Shown here: one piece after another, positions 59,092 through 64,000 of the stretch
Layout: each line of letters starts with the position of its first letter
How positions within the stretch are numbered: position 1 is the first letter of the stretch
NCBI RefSeq assembly: GCF_021347895.1
Contig: NC_067113.1
Location: 6,243,489 to 6,307,488, forward strand
Direction: 5' to 3'
Length of the DNA: 64,000 nucleotides
From: Acanthochromis polyacanthus
Taxonomy: Eukaryota > Chordata > Actinopteri > Pomacentridae
Notes under the pieces: model-generated
The model's database searches: none
What the model was told of the DNA's origin: nothing
Seen by the model: only the letters and a program-made list of their open reading frames with translations
Program-made: the position numbers and the translations under genes

Positions 59092-60689
59092 GGATATGCA
59101 CGGAGAAACACTGCAGGCATGTAGTAAGAAAGAGACATTTGGATTTAAACAGCTGTATCATAAATAAGGTGCTGGAGGATTTAACCAAAAGCATTTCATT
59201 AGGAATTAATAGCACAACTAATGTGTTCATTGGGTAGGAGAGAGCACATGTAGTGTGGACCGACAGTGACAGTGAGGCTAATTCACTAATCTGTGTTATT
59301 GGTTGTTTCTCATTTATTCTGGTGGTAGCACCTGCAGATTTATGGCTGAACACACTCTACATTTGCATCCAGCCATTAAAAAAGACATAAATACCAGCTG
59401 TAACACTTCTGTGTATTTACACATACAGTCTTTCTTGTAAACTGGTGAATGTGCCCAAAGTGCCCTCAGCAGAAAAAGCAATAATATTACTCAGTTCCAT
59501 TAGTGGCCTCTGTCAGGGACCATGATAGTAAGGAGAACAAAGGTAATGTTTGCAAGTAGGAGTGATGATTGGTGAGCTGGGCTGCCCCGCTGGCCAATCA
59601 TGCTAATCGTTGTTTCATCAGTGGTTCTCAACCTAAGGGTCCCATCCCCCAAGGAGGTCGCAAGGTAATTTCTGGGGATGGCCAGATGATTGTGGAAAGA
59701 AGTACAATTGTAACAGGTAGAAAATTTGCTTAAATCTTATCGAGTGTGTTTGTGAGACTTGAAATGTGCACGTACATTACACACACGTAAAGACAAACAA
59801 AAACGCTTTTATTTTGGTCTTTTTGTGCTGGTACCTTGCTAACTCTAGCAGCTCTGGTTAAACCGACATGAGGTTTCTCAAAGTGGACCACTTGAAAGTC
59901 TGACAACATCAACTGTGCAGCATCAGCATCAAGGCGCTGCTTCTAACAGAACTCTGACGTCTCAGCAAGCTTCAGAAATATCAGCTTGACTTTCATCTGG
60001 ATATACGCGTAAAGCCAGAAACATTTTGAAATATTCACAGTGTTTACACATGAAAGCTTAAAACCAAAAAGACATTTGGAAAGAAAACACGCTTCTCACA
60101 GCTGTAGAGTTCTTTTAATGTAAGCAGGAAGAGCTTCAGAGCCAAAAGACAACAGTGAGTCGTACACTAGGAAGATATCATGGAACATATGAAAAACACA
60201 CAGTACCACAGTGCAAGCTCTTAAGGTAAACAAAAATGTTTTGTGGTTAGATTTGTACCAAAAAATGCTCTTCAATGTTCAAATTAAGTGTAAAGATTTC
60301 TTGGCAAATTGTCTACAACAGTTTCTAACTAAAAAGTGTGTTCAGCTTACCACAGTGGTTTTGAAATTGAAACAGCGTCAAAGTAAACTTTTCTTACATG
60401 ATGCTCTTCTCAGTCGTTGATATTTTGTAAAGTGTAAAACTTCAAATACTAGAGTTTTTGCAACCTCACAAATTTCAAATAAAGAATTTATTTCTTTGAA
60501 GCTTTAAGACGGATATTTTCTGTGGATGTTTTGGTACACAAAGTAATTTTACAATATTTATTCATGCTTTGTGTATTAAGTTTACAGAATGAATGACACA
60601 GAATACACAGTAAAATATGGAATAAAAGACCATTATAAATCATAAAATCACCAGCATTAGCACTCATTACAGATACGTGTAGAAATTGA
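59092..60689. other. non-coding stretch, possible hAT-Charlie-like MITE piece
   Basis: CAGTGGTTCTCAACC at 59620-59634 is the end sequence of Charlie-like hAT elements. A worn inverse (GGTTTCTCAAAGTGGACCACT at 59872-59892, two bases apart from the norm) may be the other end. Nothing else recognised. Confidence 0.4.
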
Positions 60690-61070
60690 TATACTGTAAT
60701 TTTTATGGGAGATTTTTACCTGGACCTTAATATTTGCAGTAATTTCTGAGATTTTTTTTACAAAATAAATTAGTAGTTTATAACTTAAACTGTTAATTGT
60801 CAATTAAAAAAATCCTTCATATGTCATGGCACAAACTTTATTTTATTTAGTTATTTCACTGAAATTTTCAAGTAAAAATGTTAAGGTTAAAACTTATTTT
60901 TTATGGTAAAATATTTAATGAAACATATTTTTAACAGTAAAATCAACAGTATCAATACATTTGTTTACTGTAAATGAAGAAAATGCTGTACTGTAATTTT
61001 ACAGTAGTGTTCTAGCAACCACAGCTGCCTGCATTTTACCATAAAAACAACTTTTTTTTATAGTATGCCA
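60690..61070. repeat. second copy of the CACTGTAAAAAA-type element, partial
   Basis: Shares ACAAACTTTATTTTAT, TTTTCAAGTAAAA, ACTGTAAATGAAGAA-like and CACAGCTGCC stretches with 17277-17940, in the same orientation. The ends are worn. Confidence 0.6.
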
Positions 61071-61417
61071 TGAGCAAACGATTTCTTATTTGCTTTTAGA
61101 AGTATTCCCCACAATCTGACCTTCCTCTCTCTGTGGGTTGCTTAAGTGAGGAAAAATTAAATTGAGCCTGAAAGTTTACAACCTTAAAAAGTAAGAAGCC
61201 AAACTAAGCGACTTGTTTCGTCTGTCTATCAATTTAATCCGCTCTGTTTCAGTACTGTTTGCAGAGCCGCAACTACAAACATACTTCCTAATTAGGCCAC
61301 ACTTATTTAATCATTTCACAGCACAAAGGGCCACTTCTTTAGCTGTGGGGCTTACAGTAATTATAATTCAAAATATTTAGACACTGAAAAGCATGAAGTC
61401 GCTTGCATCCCCCAATA

Positions 61418-63054
<1,637 letters not shown>

Positions 63055-63289
63055 TACATGTGGGCTAAACTTTCATTCTCAGGGAGTGATGCTGACAAAG
63101 ATTTTGCTCCAGTAAAGTTGGTGTGCGATATATTCCCACAATACATTTTTTGTCTATATCCAAACACAAGAAGTGTTGTGGTCTGTTTCTTAGTAAATCA
63201 GCAGTTCTAAGCTGTTACACAACTCAATGCAACAGCAACTAAGTACTCAACCTCATGTCTGAATCTGAATATAATAGTCATCTATCGCT

Positions 63290-63960
63290 AATTACTCCCC
63301 CAATTAATGTGGAGTTATGTGGCGATTGGCGTACGTTTGACCGTCTGTCTGTCTGTCTGTTAGTAACATTACTCAAAAATGGACAAACAGGTTTAGATGA
63401 AATTGTCAGGGAAGGTCAGAAATGACACAAGGACCAAGTAATTAGATTTTGAATTTGGCTTATAGTCTGGATCCATGGATTTGTTAGAGATTTCTGTATC
63501 ATTGTGAGGTAGTGACATGGTGTCACTGTAACTATGACAAGAAGTGAACACTACATCAGCTGACTGCTGATGATCACATGATTGCGATCTTACTGTAAAT
63601 CCACCGTCGCAGACTTATTGGGACTTATCAGTCAGAATTGATACGAGGAACAATTGATTAAATTGTGGGGGTGTTCCTGAGTCCCATCAATTCCCACTGC
63701 CCGCTACATATTTAGGTCACATGATTCGGTATCCATACATAATGTACACATGCATAACATGCCTGGGCTCAGCGCAAGGTCATTTTGTTTGTAGGTACAT
63801 CTATTTTAAATGACCACATTCTATGTTGCTTCTGATCATCAGTAACAAATAAACAAATTCTGCGTTCCTCACAATGCCATATGGGGGAATGAGCAGCCTT
63901 GGTGGAGCACTGCATTCTCTCAGTGCTTTTATTTTTCTATAAGTAATGCTTGGAAGCGCT
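63290..63960 (+). repeat. dispersed repeat R1, copy 2
   Basis: Matches 4030-4555 in the same orientation (GAAATGACACAAGGACCAAG, GGCTTATAGTCTGG, GACTGCTGATGATCACATGA, CTCTCAGTGCTTTT). It has an extra block at about 63655-63860. Starts with a short GTCTGTCTGTCTGT run. Confidence 0.7.
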
Positions 63961-64000
63961 TCTCAAATCAACATAACAGAAGATGGAGTCTTTAGGTTGT

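Overview
The window looks like a teleost fish chromosome, probably a spiny-rayed fish. The evidence is spliced vertebrate-type exons with GT/AG borders and a repeat load typical of fish: Tc1-like elements with long inverted repeats, L2/Rex1-type LINEs with short-repeat tails, a tRNA-headed SINE ending in GGAT repeats, hAT and piggyBac-type elements, and many microsatellites. No bacterial, CRISPR or operon features are present. The species was inferred from content only.

The one clear host gene is mocs1 (molybdenum cofactor synthesis 1, MoaA-like radical SAM part). It lies on the minus strand from a promoter near 11.83-11.99 kb to beyond the left edge. Seven coding exons can be placed: 11625-11831, 8844-8955, 5354-5521, 2976-3140, 1937-1998, 756-867 and 305-417. 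Their splice phases join into one open frame of 313 codons. The rest of MoaA and the MoaC part lie left of base 1. A broken copy of exon 2 lies upstream at 15404-15510, so part of the gene was once duplicated locally. No other host gene could be supported from 12 kb to 64 kb.

Region by region: 1-12 kb is mocs1, with introns holding a decayed Tc1 element into which a 5'-truncated LINE inserted, a small inverted-repeat element and a piggyBac-like MITE. 12-23 kb is mostly non-coding, with MITEs, SINE pieces, a LINE scrap and a nested insertion at 22.2-22.9 kb. 23.6-28.0 kb is a nested retrotransposon locus: a plus-strand, nearly complete LINE sits inside a minus-strand LINE. 33.8-34.95 kb is a unit with inverted ends carrying one exon of a SWIM zinc-finger protein. 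35.8-38.9 kb is a minus-strand LINE whose RT active site is lost. 39.5-42.7 kb is a plus-strand LINE split by a 1.3-kb insertion. 46-53.5 kb holds a MITE, an L1 scrap and three Tc1 relatives, one nearly complete. 55.4-56.7 kb is a hAT element with a perfect 8-bp target duplication. 57.3-58.3 kb is a GC-rich giant palindrome between identical 64-bp direct repeats. 58.4-59.1 kb looks like a solo LTR. 61.4-63.1 kb is a Tc1 element with an apparently intact transposase.

The strongest points for follow-up are the foldback palindrome that shares a module with the insertion in the 40-42 kb LINE, the SWIM-exon element, the intact Tc1 transposase with IR/DR-type ends, and the mocs1 partial duplication.
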